Positions 10,325 through 21,637 of a stretch of DNA of 64,000 nt are shown here, piece by piece. The notes under the pieces were generated by a model. That model was not told where the DNA came from, ran no database searches, and was given only the letters and a program-made list of their open reading frames with translations. The stretch lies in contig OY979724.1 in assembly GCA_963855995.1 (NCBI GenBank), forward strand, positions 14,073,032 to 14,137,031, in the 5' to 3' direction. The stretch's first letter is position 1. Every line of letters starts with the position of its first letter. Made by a program: the position numbers and the translations under genes. Source of the stretch: Muricea muricata (Eukaryota; Cnidaria; Anthozoa; Malacalcyonacea; Plexauridae).

Positions 10325-12032
10325 AAACCGATGAAGCACATTCAATCAGGCGCGGATCTAGGGGTGGTCAAATGGGTCGCTTGACCTACGTAAAAATTGC
10401 CAAGCAAATAATTAATATTCCAAATTACTGGAGACAATCCAGTTTCATTTTTGCGTGCTGTTACTTGTCAATTAGCTATCCAGGTGGAAAATCGTTCAGT
10501 ATCTGAGCCTTCTGTCATATATTTTTTGCCACAGGTCAAGCTGCGGTTTTACACATAAATTTTGCCCCATCAGCTGATAAAATCGATGCACCTGATTGGT
10601 AGGATGAAAGTTTGACCCATTCGTGGGGAGTTCTGACCTGTTTGTTGCAATCAGGGGTTCCGTGCCAAGCTTCTTACTGGGCAATTTAAAAAAATTCTGC
10701 AACCTTATTGGTCATTATTTTCTGACCCACTCTGACTGATGAGCGTGCAGCCGTGTGAGGCATAGTGAAGGCATGAATATTAATTACCTGCCTTTCTGAC
10801 CTTACTTCTCGACTGTAAACAGTCAATTCGAATCGAATTCGAAGTCCTACAGAAAAATTATTACAAAGCGATTTAGTCAGGCAATGGCTCGTAGTATCTG
10901 GCAATTGTTTGACATTGGGAAGTCCGCTATCGGATACAACGACGTGGAAAGCTTGCAAAAGATTTATAAAGATCTTATACTGCAAGTTCACTCTCCTCGC
11001 AAGTATTCGATCGAGGAGCTCTTGTGTGCCTATAAACAGCACACAATGCAGCATTAGTCGGCACATTGGAGCCGAGACATTTATTCCGAACGCTGTTCGA
11101 GAAAAGGCCAAAAGAAATTGTATTGCGATAAGGTAAAGAATCTACACTCAGCGTGTATTTGTAATTTGTCCTATTTATATGCATCGAATTTGCATGCATA
11201 CGCGTCGCGGCGTAGGTCAAGACCTCGAGATATTTATAGAATTTAATATAGACTTTATAGAGGAATATTACTTTGCTTATAACCGTCTGTATTGTCTGAT
11301 ATTTGTTATTTTTCATTAGCCTTCGTTAAATCTGTTATATTGATCTTACTATTTGTGTGCTATATTAAACATATTGTCCACATAATTCATATAACAACAA
11401 ACGCATAGGAATATTGTATACGAACTACACGACAAAAAGCTTTTGCTTCAAACAGCTATTTTCTGGTTGTGTCTCTAAAGTAGTGAAATCGTTCCTACTT
11501 CCTAGATGCTTTTGTTGTGCTGTGTATACAAGTTCATTATTTTGTATATACAAGTATACATTATTTTGTGTATACAAGTTAACTATTTTTAGTATACTCA
11601 TTATTTATTATCTTTCTTACTTTTGCGATTATTTATTTACATCCTGCAGTGATGGTTATCCCTTTGCGAGACTAATAAATTGTAGATGTCATTAACTAAC
11701 TTATTCAATTTTTCTAATATGGGGATGCCATATAGAATTACCCAGGCAAGCCAGCCTATCCATTTCACATCATGATTGATTGTAATTTGAATCATTGGTA
11801 ATCTGAATCTGATATATGGTGTGAAAATATAGTTGTCACAGAAAATGATTTGTGAGTGAATCTAAAATCACTAAAGCTTCTCTAACTAGCCTATATTTAA
11901 TAACTAACATAATTCTAAGTACTTTCCCCCCCCCCCCGAATGACGTCAGAAAATCTTGACCTACGTACGAAAAATCCTGGATCCGCCCCTGCATTCAATA
12001 ACACTTAAAGTTCTGCAGTTTGCTACACAATT
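10325..12032 (-). pseudogene. Fragment of the SAM-domain gene, split by a hAT insertion
   Basis: Removing the element at 10347-11991 and one target copy leaves about 65 bp nearly identical to 13590-13648, the part of the SAM gene that encodes VANCRTLSVIECASSV on the minus strand. Only this piece is recognisable, so it is a partial duplicate and not a gene. On both outer sides lies the same 48 bp sequence (10273-10320 and 12037-12084). Confidence 0.65.
10347..11991. mobile_element. hAT-superfamily element, 1645 bp, probably non-autonomous
   Basis: The ends are CAGGCGCGGATCTAGG on the left and, inverted, CAGGGGCGGATCCAGG on the right (14 of 16 match). Both flanks carry the identical 8 bp CATTCAAT (10339-10346 and 11992-11999), the target duplication length of hAT elements. 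Open frames inside (for example 10686-11111 minus, and a 58-codon plus frame from 10884) overlap each other and show no recognisable transposase or BED finger, so it probably depends on a helper. A C-homopolymer lies near 11930. Confidence 0.85.
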
Positions 12033-12130
12033 TAAATTGCCCATAAATTATTGTTTAATACCATTATGTTAGATTGTGAAATTGTAATGTGCATGTTTAC
12101 AAAAAATGTACATCGAGTGTTTTTCTCTCT

Positions 12131-12560
12131 TTAGATACTGAATTGTGCTGCCATCACCTCAAGTGTGCCACATCTTGTAAAAGTTGGAGTATGAGAGAAT
12201 TGTGATGAAATTGGGTAGGTGTGGTCGGGTATGGAAAGTGTGACAATGACCTATCATATATGCACAAACATGCAGACTTGATTGTTTTTGGTGACAGCTA
12301 CATATTAATTCCATTACAGTTTTGAATTGTACATGTAGAAAAATACTTTACTTGAAGTGCATGCTTTAAATTTTATCACATTCTTATTTTTAGTGTGCAG
12401 TAAGTAAAAAAATAGTGGTATCAGTAAAATATACATGTTGAGTGGTATCAGTAAAATATACATGTTGAGTTTGTTCTTTTTAGATACTGAGTTGTGCTGT
12501 CATCATCTCAAGCGTGCCACGTCTTGTGAATAGTTGGAGTATGGGAGATAACACATCATA
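12131..12560. repeat. Duplicated 75-80 bp segment and 29 bp tandem repeat
   Basis: The segments at about 12131-12205 and 12480-12555 both begin TAGATACTGA, contain GTGCCAC-TCTTGT and end near GTTGGAGTATG; they differ at roughly ten positions. Between them, at 12413-12470, AGTGGTATCAGTAAAATA is repeated twice in tandem. An exon origin is possible, since each copy is preceded by a pyrimidine-rich tract and TTTAG, but neither has a convincing frame. Confidence 0.6.
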
Positions 12561-12727
12561 AAGAGCAAAAGCATCATCTTTCATATATGCCATCATACAC
12601 CATTCATGTGTACTGGTGGAATGATTGTGATGCAACACTTTGAAAATGTTTTAATACCTTTGCATTTATTTAAAAAAATATTTTATTATTATTAAATTCA
12701 TTGCCTCATGATACTGGCAATTATTAA

Positions 12728-13520
12728 AAATTTTGAAAAAAAATTAAGAAAAAATTTTGAAAAAAAATTTGGGAAAAAATTTTAAAAAGAAAATTTGGGA
12801 AAAAATTTTGATAAAAAATTCACGAAAAAATTTTGACAATATGTGAACACAGTTACACAAAGTTCATGAACTCAATTTTGGTTAATTAATCAAAATTTCA
12901 TGAACAGCTCATGAAGAGCTTTATGAACAGTTCATAAAAACTTGTTCATGAACAGCCAGCAAAATTTTCATGAACAGACCATGAAAGTTCATGACTTCAT
13001 GAACAAATTTTCGCCAGGGATTGCTTATCGTTGTCTGGTAGTCAAGATGGCTGGGCATACTAATCAATTCTCCCCTGAAATTCAAACTTTTGATGATTTT
13101 CTCACTATCGTAAAGGGGCACAATTTTTCCAAAATTTTTTGTTCAAAATTTTCCCCAATATTTTTGTCAATTTTTTTTTCCAATATTTTTCCCCATTTTT
13201 TTTCAAATCTTTTTCCTAAATTTTTTGTCAAAACTTTTTCCCAAATTTTTTTTTAAATTTTTTTCCTATTTTTTTTCAAAATTTTTTCCTCAAATTTTTT
13301 GTCAAAATTTTTTCCCAAATTTTTTTGAAATTTTTTTCCCAATATTTTGTCCATTTTTTTTCAAAATTTTTTCCCAATATTTTTTTTCAAAATTTTTCCC
13401 AACATTTTTACCCATTTTTTTTCAAAATTTTTTCCGAAATTTTTTCCCAAACGTTCATGAACGTTCATGAACAGACCATGAAAGTTCATGACTTCATGAA
13501 CAAATTTTCGCCGGGGTGGT
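12728..13520. repeat. Low-complexity A/T foldback with TTCATGAA palindromes
   Basis: An A-rich tract (12728-12838, AAAATTTTG-type units) and a much longer T-rich tract (13120-13450, CAAAATTTTTTCCC-type units) are complementary to each other. Between and beyond them lie repeated palindromes of the TTCATGAA type. The segment CATGAACAGACCATG through CAAATTTTCGCC occurs at 12968-13015 and again at 13467-13512. The open frames here are a by-product of the simple composition. Confidence 0.8.
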
Positions 13521-14230
13521 GCTGTAGACAGATCTTTTTGAATGAGGTGCAAGTATATTTTTGATTCGTTACCAACATTGGCTTTTAATTCTGTTACCGA
13601 TGAAGCACATTCAATAACACTTAAAGTTCTGCAGTTTGCTACACAATGCAGTAGTTCGAAACCACCACAGTTTTTTAGTTTAGGAAATCCACATACGTCA
13701 CCAGTTTTTGCATCCAGTTCATCACTTGTAATCTTTTCCATGACAGTCTTCTCATCATCATCGACATAAAATTTTATTTTCTTTGAACCAAGGCCAGCAT
13801 TTTGCAAAATCTGTTTCTCAGAACTTGATGGAATTTTATTAGTAAGGCGATCTGACAAACAAACGAAATTCGCTGTCCATGCCCTCTTTTTGTCTCCTTT
13901 TCTTGTAGTGGCACTAGCACTGCTCCTTGAATTGTTCCAAGGATTAAAAATAAGAGCCCGTTCCCTTAATCCAGTTCTTGCTTCGGTTGTTCTATTTGAA
14001 TAAGACCCAGAGCTACTAGCACTTGTACTTGCGTTTCCTGAAGCTGTGTCGCCTTTCTTGCATGAATCTCGAAAACGAACTCTGTCCCCGATTGTAGCCA
14101 CACCAAGTCGGATTAGTTCACTATCTGAAAGCGACAATGCCACTTTTTCATCAATCCTTTCTTCTTTGAATTTCTGAATTAAAGCAGAGAGGTCGAGATC
14201 CTTCAAAATGCGCTCCATTGTTTTATTCAC
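13361..14230 (-). CDS. SAM-domain protein of the cnidarian G2E3-like type, C-terminus fused to repeat
   Basis: The start at 14230 gives MNKTMERILKDLDLSALI. Residues about 5-58 form a SAM (sterile alpha motif) domain. A Ser/Thr-rich linker follows. Residues about 117-238 hold a conserved block with AWTANFVCLSD, AGLGSKKI, GFPKLKNCGGFELL and IYLHLIQKDLST. From memory, this SAM-plus-block arrangement is the N-terminal half of cnidarian proteins named 'G2/M phase-specific E3 ubiquitin ligase-like', which usually continue into a HECT domain. Here no HECT exon was found: after about 13521 the frame runs into the low-complexity repeat and ends at 13361 in a Lys/Asn-rich tail. Either the true mRNA splices away near 13520, or the gene was cut short by the repeat. 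A duplicate fragment lies at 10325-12032. The SAM domain is certain; the ligase link is an inference. Confidence 0.65.
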   Translation of the reverse strand: MNKTMERILKDLDLSALIQKFKEERIDEKVALSLSDSELIRLGVATIGDRVRFRDSCKKGDTASGNASTSASSSGSYSNRTTEARTGLRERALIFNPWNNSRSSASATTRKGDKKRAWTANFVCLSDRLTNKIPSSSEKQILQNAGLGSKKIKFYVDDDEKTVMEKITSDELDAKTGDVCGFPKLKNCGGFELLHCVANCRTLSVIECASSVTELKANVGNESKIYLHLIQKDLSTAPPRRKFVHEVMNFHGLFMNVHERLGKNFGKNFEKKWVKMLGKILKKNIGKKF

Positions 14231-14351
14231 GATCGAGAAATTGATATTTAATAGTACACAACTGAAGACAGTAACAGTGAACTTTCAAAATGGCCAGTTT
14301 GCGAACTTGCAATTCTCACAATTTTTGGCGGTACTTCATATCGAGTCCACA

Positions 14352-15280
14352 CAGCGAACTCTAATACAACTGGAACGATAACTCTTATGTTTTCGTCCTA
14401 TGATCGGACGAAGCCAAATTTGAAGCAAAAGGCGGGAACCGCGCGGGGAAAATGGCTTGTTCGAAAGGACTGGGGAAAGTTACGAGGAGTGAAAAGTTTG
14501 TTTTTGAGCGAAAATATACATGAAAAATGAGAATTTTCATCACAAGACTTCAATTTTAAAGATTCGATCCTGGTTTTCTGGATATTCCTGACTATTCTAC
14601 ACTTAGTTACAGAAAAAATTGAGGGCTATCGGTTTTTTACTCTGGAAAATGACGAAAGTTTCAACGTGCCGAAGCAAACTACGAAGCAAACTACGCTCTT
14701 CAACTCAAGAATATATTGCTTTAAAACATTTCAACACTTCCAAAACTTATCTTGTGCTAAAGTCCAGGTATCGTTGTTTATTTTGAGCTTTTAGTCTTTG
14801 CTGTAGCCCTTTTAAAACCTGAGTAAATCGAGGTTTTCAAAGTGGTGTATTTGTATGGTTGATTTAAAAATACGTATAAAACTTATATTTTTCGTCAGAT
14901 AGCATTAGTTTTAAAGCTTTAAACTTCGGTTACGGATAGTTCTTGGCAGCCTCTTCCATCTAACGGTTAAAACTCGAAAGGTATCAGTTGTTTAAAAAAG
15001 ATATTTCATCACAAAGTTTTTGCCGAAACTGTTTTTCATTTTTAGCAGCCAAAAAATATTTTAAAATCTTACTCGACGTCCTAGAAAGTTGAGGTACATG
15101 AAATTTCAATCTACCTAGAAAATATTTAGCACCTAACTGGCTCTAAAACACGAAGTTAAAGGGTCCAAAAGAGCTTTTGAAAATAGGTCATATTTTGGTG
15201 GCTTGGCCTTCATGGCGGCCTTCAATTTGGCTTCAAAGATGGCGGCCAAGTTATCGTTCCAGTCTTTTTTGAGTTCACTG
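14352..15280. mobile_element. hAT-type element, tandem copy 1 (929 bp)
   Basis: The left end is CAGCGAACTCTAATAC and the right end GAGTTCACTG. Longer inverted termini include ACTGGAACGATAACT against AGTTATCGTTCCAGT. It is flanked by AGTCCACA on both sides (14344-14351 and 15281-15288), an exact 8 bp duplication. Inside it is AT-rich and non-coding, with GATGGCGGCC near the right end. Copy 2 follows immediately in the same orientation. Confidence 0.85.
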
Positions 15281-15289
15281 AGTCCACAT

Positions 15290-16219
15290 CAGTGAACTCT
15301 AATACAACTGGAACGATAACTCCTATGTTTTCGTTCTATGATTGGATGAAGCCAAATTTGAAGCAAAAGGCGGGAACCGCGCAGGGAAAATGGCTTGTTC
15401 GAAAGGACTGGGGGAAAGTTACGAGGAGTGAAAAGTTTGTTTTTGAGCGAAAATATGCTTGAAAAATGAGAATTTTCATCACAAGACTTCAATTTTAAAG
15501 ATTCGATCCTGGTTTTCTGGATAGTCCTGACTGTTCTACACTTTGTTACGGCGAAAATTGAGGGCTATCACTTTTTTACTCTGGAAAATGACGAAAGTTT
15601 CAACGTACCGAAGCAAACTACGAGGCAAACTACGCTCTTCAATTGAAAAATATATTGCTTTAAAACATTTCAACACTTCCAAAACGTATCTTGTGCTAAA
15701 GTCCAGGTATCGTTGTCTATTTTGAGCTTTTAGTCTTTGCTGTAGCCCTTCTAATACGTGAGTAAATTGAGGTTTTCGAAGTGGTGTATTTGTATGGTTA
15801 ATTCAAAAATATGTATAAAACTTACATTTTTCGTCAGATAGCATTAGTTTTAAAGCTTTAAACTTCGGTTACGGATAGTTCTTGGCAGCCTCTTCCATCT
15901 AACTGTTAAAACTCGAGAGGTAACATTTTTTTAAAAAAGATATTTCGTGACAAAGTTTTCGCCGGAACTGTTTTTCATTTTTAGCAGCCAAAAAATATTT
16001 TAAAACCTTACTGGACGTCCTAGAAAGTTGAGGTACATGAAATTTCAATCTATCTAGAAAATATTTAGCACCTAACTGGCTCTAAAACACGAAGTTAAAG
16101 GGTCGAAAAGAGCTTTTGAAAATAGGTCATATTTTCGCGGCGTGACGTACATGGCGGCCTTCAATTTGGCTTCAAAGATGGCGGCCAAGTTATCGTTCCA
16201 GTTGTATTAGAGTTCACTG
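15290..16219. mobile_element. hAT-type element, tandem copy 2 (930 bp)
   Basis: It is closely similar to copy 1 over its whole length by eye. The termini are CAGTGAACTCTAATAC and GTATTAGAGTTCACTG, a better-preserved inverted repeat than in copy 1. It is flanked by GTCCACAT on both sides (15282-15289 and 16220-16227), exactly 8 bp, one base out of register with the duplication of copy 1. The short open frames inside (15289-15725) show no domain. Confidence 0.85.
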
Positions 16220-16331
16220 GTCCACATAATGAATAACATGCTCAATTATTTTGTTAACATGAAGTATTGCAAAAATTTAAATTGGTCACCGCTCTTCAAA
16301 AGATATTCTCCTTGAGAATCTCCTTGAGGTA

Positions 16332-16570
16332 CACAGCAAAAAACGCGCAACCTGTTCTGGCCTGATGAAAACTGCATTGAACAATGTTGTGCTGCCCACA
16401 TTGTTCAAGGTTGTCAACAATATTGTTCAACATTGTTACACCTGATTGCAGGCTAATTCAGGCTTATCAACTTGTACAGTATTGTTGACAACCTTGAACA
16501 ATGTGGGCAGCACAACATTGTTCAATGCTGTTTTCATCAGGACAGAACAGGTTGTGCGTTTTTTGCTGTG
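16332..16570. mobile_element. 239 bp foldback MITE with TA target site
   Basis: The ends CACAGCAAAAAACGC and GTTTTTTGCTGTG are inverted. The arms continue inward for about 100 bp (CAACCTGTTCTG and TTGAACAATGTTGTGCTG recur inverted), and TA lies on each side. Confidence 0.75.
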
Positions 16571-16718
16571 TAATAATTCCGTGTTCTAATATAAATCTTA
16601 ATCCAAGCCCTAATCCAAACCCTAATCCTAACTTTGATGCCCTAATCTTAACTTTGATGGAATGCAGATTAATTTCGCGTACTGAGAACTCGGAATTATT
16701 ACGCTCCTTGACCACCCC

Positions 16719-17080
16719 ATGTAATGATAAAAGCACCGCATGTAATGATAAAAGCACCGCATATAAAGAAAAAAGCACAGCATATGTTAAAAGCACCGCA
16801 TATAATGTAAAAAGCACCTCATATAATGTAAAAAGCACGGCATATAAGGTAAAAAGCACCGCATGTAATGTTAAAAGCACCGCATGTAATGTTAAAAGCA
16901 CCGCATATAATGTTAAAAGCACCGCATATAATGTAAAAAGCACCGCATATAATGTAAAAAGCACCGCATATAATGTAAAAAGCACCGCATATAATGTAAA
17001 AAGCACCGCATATAATGTTAAAAGTACCGCATATAATGTTAAAAGCACCGCATATAATGTTAAAAGCACCACGTATAGCG
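16719..17080. repeat. Minisatellite, 17 units of mostly 21 bp
   Basis: The unit is close to AAAAGCACCGCATATAATGT, with variants GTTAAAAG, CATGTAATG and CATATAAGG. Because 21 is divisible by three, frames on both strands stay open across the array (16501-17277 plus would read a seven-residue NVKSTAY-like repeat), but composition and context indicate non-coding DNA. Just before it (16600-16650) lies degenerate telomere-like CCCTAATCC sequence. Confidence 0.9.
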
Positions 17081-17652
17081 ATGAAAGAACAGCTATATTG
17101 ATAAAACCACAGCATGGAAACAATATTGGCCACATAAGACAGTCATGGCTTTCCATAAATTATAACGAGTACAAAAGTGGGCTATTCAAATTGTGTACCC
17201 ATCCACGCATTACAACGAAGCCTTGGTTGGAAGTGGTCAAGAAACATTATGCGCAAGAAAGCGCGCTGCTTGTGTGAAACATTTCAGTCTGATTTTACAT
17301 GATCAGAACCAAAAGACTTAACTTAATAAACTAGATTCTAGATCAAGTTCTTGTTAAATTACCACCTCCGCAAGAAGAAATTAAAACTTTTAAATCCGAA
17401 ATTCTCTATAGATCGAAAGCGGTCCAACCGTCTTTTTTCCGCTCATTTGGACGGTCATTTAAAATAGGCGGCTTCTGGACGGCTGAAATCCGCTGAATGT
17501 CATATTTACTCCCTCTGCAAGAACTCTACATATGCGTAGAATAGATAGTTATGCGACAGTAGTACTTGGTAGTTTGTTTCGTATAAGAAGATATCTCCAT
17601 TCTCGGTGTTCGGATATCCCGATGAACACTGGTGCTCGTGTCTGATATATTA

Positions 17653-17802
17653 GAGAGGTCCAGATTTGACTTCCTCTACCACTACCGCTACCTTTTCCCG
17701 ATTTTTAAACAATTTGATTGGTTAACCGGATAGGTACGACAAATCTGATAGGCTGAAAGATAGATTAAGGTAGCGGTATTGGAAGCGAAATCTAAACCTC
17801 TC
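17653..17802. mobile_element. 150 bp MITE with TA target site
   Basis: Inverted termini: GAGAGGTCCAGATTTG on the left and, read inverted from the right, GAGAGGTTTAGATTTC. Inner inverted GGTAGCGGTA motifs extend the stem, and TA flanks both sides. The first eight bases resemble the ends of the element at 7847-7991. Confidence 0.75.
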
Positions 17803-17880
17803 TATTACTTGAAAGGTTCCGACTCAAGTGCCTCTTCTGTATTCTGTGACGAAGGATGAAATACATAGATGTCTCATATA

Positions 17881-18186
17881 CACTAGATGGCGCATCTTTA
17901 TATCAAAAAGTGAAGCCAAAACTCACTGCGGTATCCCCTCATAACAATAGGCGGCGGCCATATTGGTCGTTCCCACTCATCAAAAAAATGCCACAGAAAA
18001 CACTATACTTTTCTGCATTTGTGTATTAAACACTTTTTAGCTGCATAAAAGAGGCCTTATTGTCAACTTTGTCCATTACAAAATACACAAATTATCATGC
18101 TCCATGTCAACTCTGTGGGAACAACCAGCGCCTGCGATCCGGATATAATTTTCGCCTGCCCACAGTGTGGGATGCACCATCTAGTG
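17881..18186. mobile_element. 306 bp MITE with TA target site
   Basis: The termini CACTAGATGGCGCATC and GATGCACCATCTAGTG are inverted with one mismatch, and TA lies on both sides. The interior holds a GGCGGCGGCCATATTGG segment. The small plus-strand frame at 18060-18263 overlaps it and is not considered a gene. Confidence 0.75.
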
Positions 18187-18414
18187 TATATAAGATAGTT
18201 TGGTCATATCTCGAAGTTGAAGGCACTGTAGATTATAAAATGTACATTCCTAAGAAATTGTGATTAGATACAAGGGATTATACATCAGTGTAAAAGGGCG
18301 TTCGCAATTAGGGGTTCAACTGTATGTATATTAAATTTACCTTACCCCAAAAGTTTGATGTTCAAACATTGCTAAAGTCCGAGAATTAGGTACAAATAAT
18401 TGAAATAGTTACAT

Positions 18415-21400
18415 CTATTTAAGCTTCCGTCGTTTGCGCGGTTTCTTCAACTTCGCATAACCCCGGCCATACCATCCCGGCCAGGAATGTTCGCTTTCCT
18501 CGTGTTCTGTGGACTTCTGTTGCTTGTACGTTTCATCTTGCATTAAACAACATTTTCTTTGATTTTTCATTGCCTCACTTTTAAGCCTTTCCTCAAAAGG
18601 CTCCAAATTCTTTGTTGCTGTCGTGTGAAGCTCGTAGTCTTGAAGCGGAGTACACAGGCGAAATAATGGGTCATTTTGCCTACAATAAATATTACATAGT
18701 TAAGACTTATAACCTCTGTAGTTGCACGGTTTGTCACCTTAGCATTTGATTCAACTTAAAAAGGAAGATTGTGTCAAAAAAGGGAAAACACAAGAACGAA
18801 GTCTATCTCTGTCAACTAGAAAACTTGAGGGTTATTATATCCTGACGTTTGCAGAGAAAATGAAATAACTATTATGACAATAATAACAATTATTAATAAT
18901 AATAATTAATAATATTAATAATAATTATAATATTAATATTAATATTGATTATGGTAACATTAATTATTATTATTATTAATAACAATTACAACAATTTTGG
19001 CAACTCTGTTACATGTGCACACCTTTTATATTCAGGAATTTCCAAGCCAAGTTTTTTCATCACAAGCTGCATAACATTATCACAATGACCATTAATTTTC
19101 AGAGTTGCTGATGTATCTTTCGGAGTCCACTAATATATAATTATAATCATAATTAATATAACAAGGTTGCCCTGTGTAGTAGGAACCTAGAGTATTCTCC
19201 ATACACAAAGCCTAGCCTGGTCTTGTCAGGATTTGAGCATCAAAACCTCTTTGATACTAGTCCAGTGTCCACCAGTGGGCTTAGAAATTTAGAAGCAGCA
19301 TACTGCCTACAATAGCTCAATAATCTGTTACAACCAACAGTTGCAAGCTTGAGTCTTGCCAAGTAGTGACAACCCGCTATTGTGCCAAACAAGTTTTTTC
19401 TGGGCGGTACAACACTGTTAAAACATTGTATATAGCACACATTGTACACTACAATTTTTACCTGTAAGTTAACTATATATAGTTGTGGCCTCCTTGCTTT
19501 TGTTCTCGTCATTCCCCATAAGGAATTATATCGTTTTAAAACCTAAATCACAATTAAATGTACACAATTACTGTACCTTTGAATGCTGCTTGCTGCAATC
19601 TTCAAATAACTATTACACTGTTGTTTTGCATTTACCTTTAAGCTGGAACCTAGGCAAACTATACAATCAGTTGCCTTTCCTGCATCAATGGCACCCTGCC
19701 AATTAAGTGGCCATTCCAGACATCCTTTTTCCCCAAAATGCACAATTGTATCTCTAAGTTTTGCTCCACAAAAATGACAAATTCTACCAGTAGAGTGCCT
19801 ACGTAATGCTGTTCTTTCTGTCACATCAAAGGTTCGAACATAGCTACGTTCAGGATTGCATTCAGTGCATACCTAGAAACATTGGCATGTAATAAAACTC
19901 AAAATGTTGAAACAAAATCAAACAAATGAAACTTTTCAGTAAAATAACTCATTGCATATATCCATATGTTATTGCCTGCTCTTGCTACAAATGATGATTT
20001 TTTATAGTTTGACAGTTTTTTATAGAACTAGGCAAAACATATAAATTAATATACATAAAAAGTTATTTTCATCATATCATTTTGTTTCAGTGGATTTGTG
20101 TTGTTTTTGATTTGATATTTTAGATTGTACTTAAAAGTATTTTCTAAGAATACTACAGGGTGTATAAAAAAAAACGGAGTCCATGTTTTGTGTCCAATTA
20201 TTTCTAAATTACTGAAGCTTATAGAACAATTTTGGACTTGTTTTAAACCACGTTCTTTTCTCTTTCGAACAAGTCGTAATTCGTATTTTTATTCCTCGTA
20301 ACGCACGTGCTATGACAAATTTAGTAAAAGCTATCGATTTGAGATGCCCTCCAATTATGCAAATTCACTATGTCTTTCATGGTCGCCAGTTAAATTTTTA
20401 ATTTTTTCGCTTATTACATAAATGGTATTTCTGTTAAACTTAATAAAACTTGTTGTAAAGCTTTACAGAATATAACAGACCGTTTACTTTAGCAAAAACC
20501 TTAGATTTATTCCAAAATAATGATTGAAATTAGCGTTTTGTTTTTCCGCGCGTGCACAATGTTGTCGAAATTGCATAATGTCAATATTCATGTCGATACA
20601 AGCTTGAACTATCCGTTCGTAGTGCACGTTAACGGATCTTCTGTAAAGCTTTATAACAAGTTTCATCAAGTTTAACAGAAATACCATTTACGTAATAAGC
20701 GAAAAAATTAAAAATTTAACTGGCGACCATGAAAGACATAGTGAATTTGCATAATTGGAGGGCATCTCAAATCGATAACTTTTACTAAATTTGTCATAGC
20801 ACGTACGTTACGCGGAGTAAAAACACGAATTACGGCTTGTTCGAAAGAGAAAAGAACGTGGTTTAAAACAAGTCCAAAATTGTTCTATAAGCTTCAGTAA
20901 TTTAGAAATAATTAGACAAAACATGGACTCCGTTTTTTTTTATACACCCTGTATAAAGACTACTAAACTAACCTCCATATACATGTTTCCATGAACTTCT
21001 GACATGGCTTCTCTAGGTAAACCACTACGCATATGCAGACCATCACAATTCTGGGACACAACATGTTGAACCTACACAGCCATGAAAATCAATTAGACAT
21101 TGTTTTTCCATAGACTTGCTCATATAATCAGGGGCTACAGAACACAAGCAGGGGGACACTGAGGTACTTCTTGAGAACAAGGAAATGTGCAATAATCTCA
21201 GCACTTTATGATTTGTTGTAATGTTAAGTACACATTTGTGCATATAGACCAATTACTATACAAAATGATGTTATTTTAACAATACCAAATCATTTTATGA
21301 AATGGTTTAAAGGCTCTGAACCCAGTGCCAAGGACAACCTCAACGTTTCGACTAGTTTAAAGTCATCATCAGGAGTGGATTAAATTACATGCTGGCTGCT

Positions 21401-21552
21401 AAATATATAGCGATTACTATAATTACAAGGACATGACATGAATTGAAAATTGAAAGTTTTAGTGAACCTAACCCTTTGAATCAATTCTGACAATCAATTT
21501 TGATTCTGTCAATCTTCAATTGATATCATGCTCTTGTAATTACTGGTAATCG

Positions 21553-21637
<85 letters not shown>

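Noticed and set aside
10686-11316. hAT transposase gene inside the 1645 bp element
   Set aside because: The frames overlap one another, are short, and show no BED finger or hAT dimerisation motif.
13225-13564. Phe-rich frames resembling membrane proteins
   Set aside because: Low-complexity T-tracts; Phe from TTT. No gene.
16467-17277. Long frames on both strands with 7-residue repeats
   Set aside because: Explained by a 21 bp minisatellite; no domain, signal or splice context.
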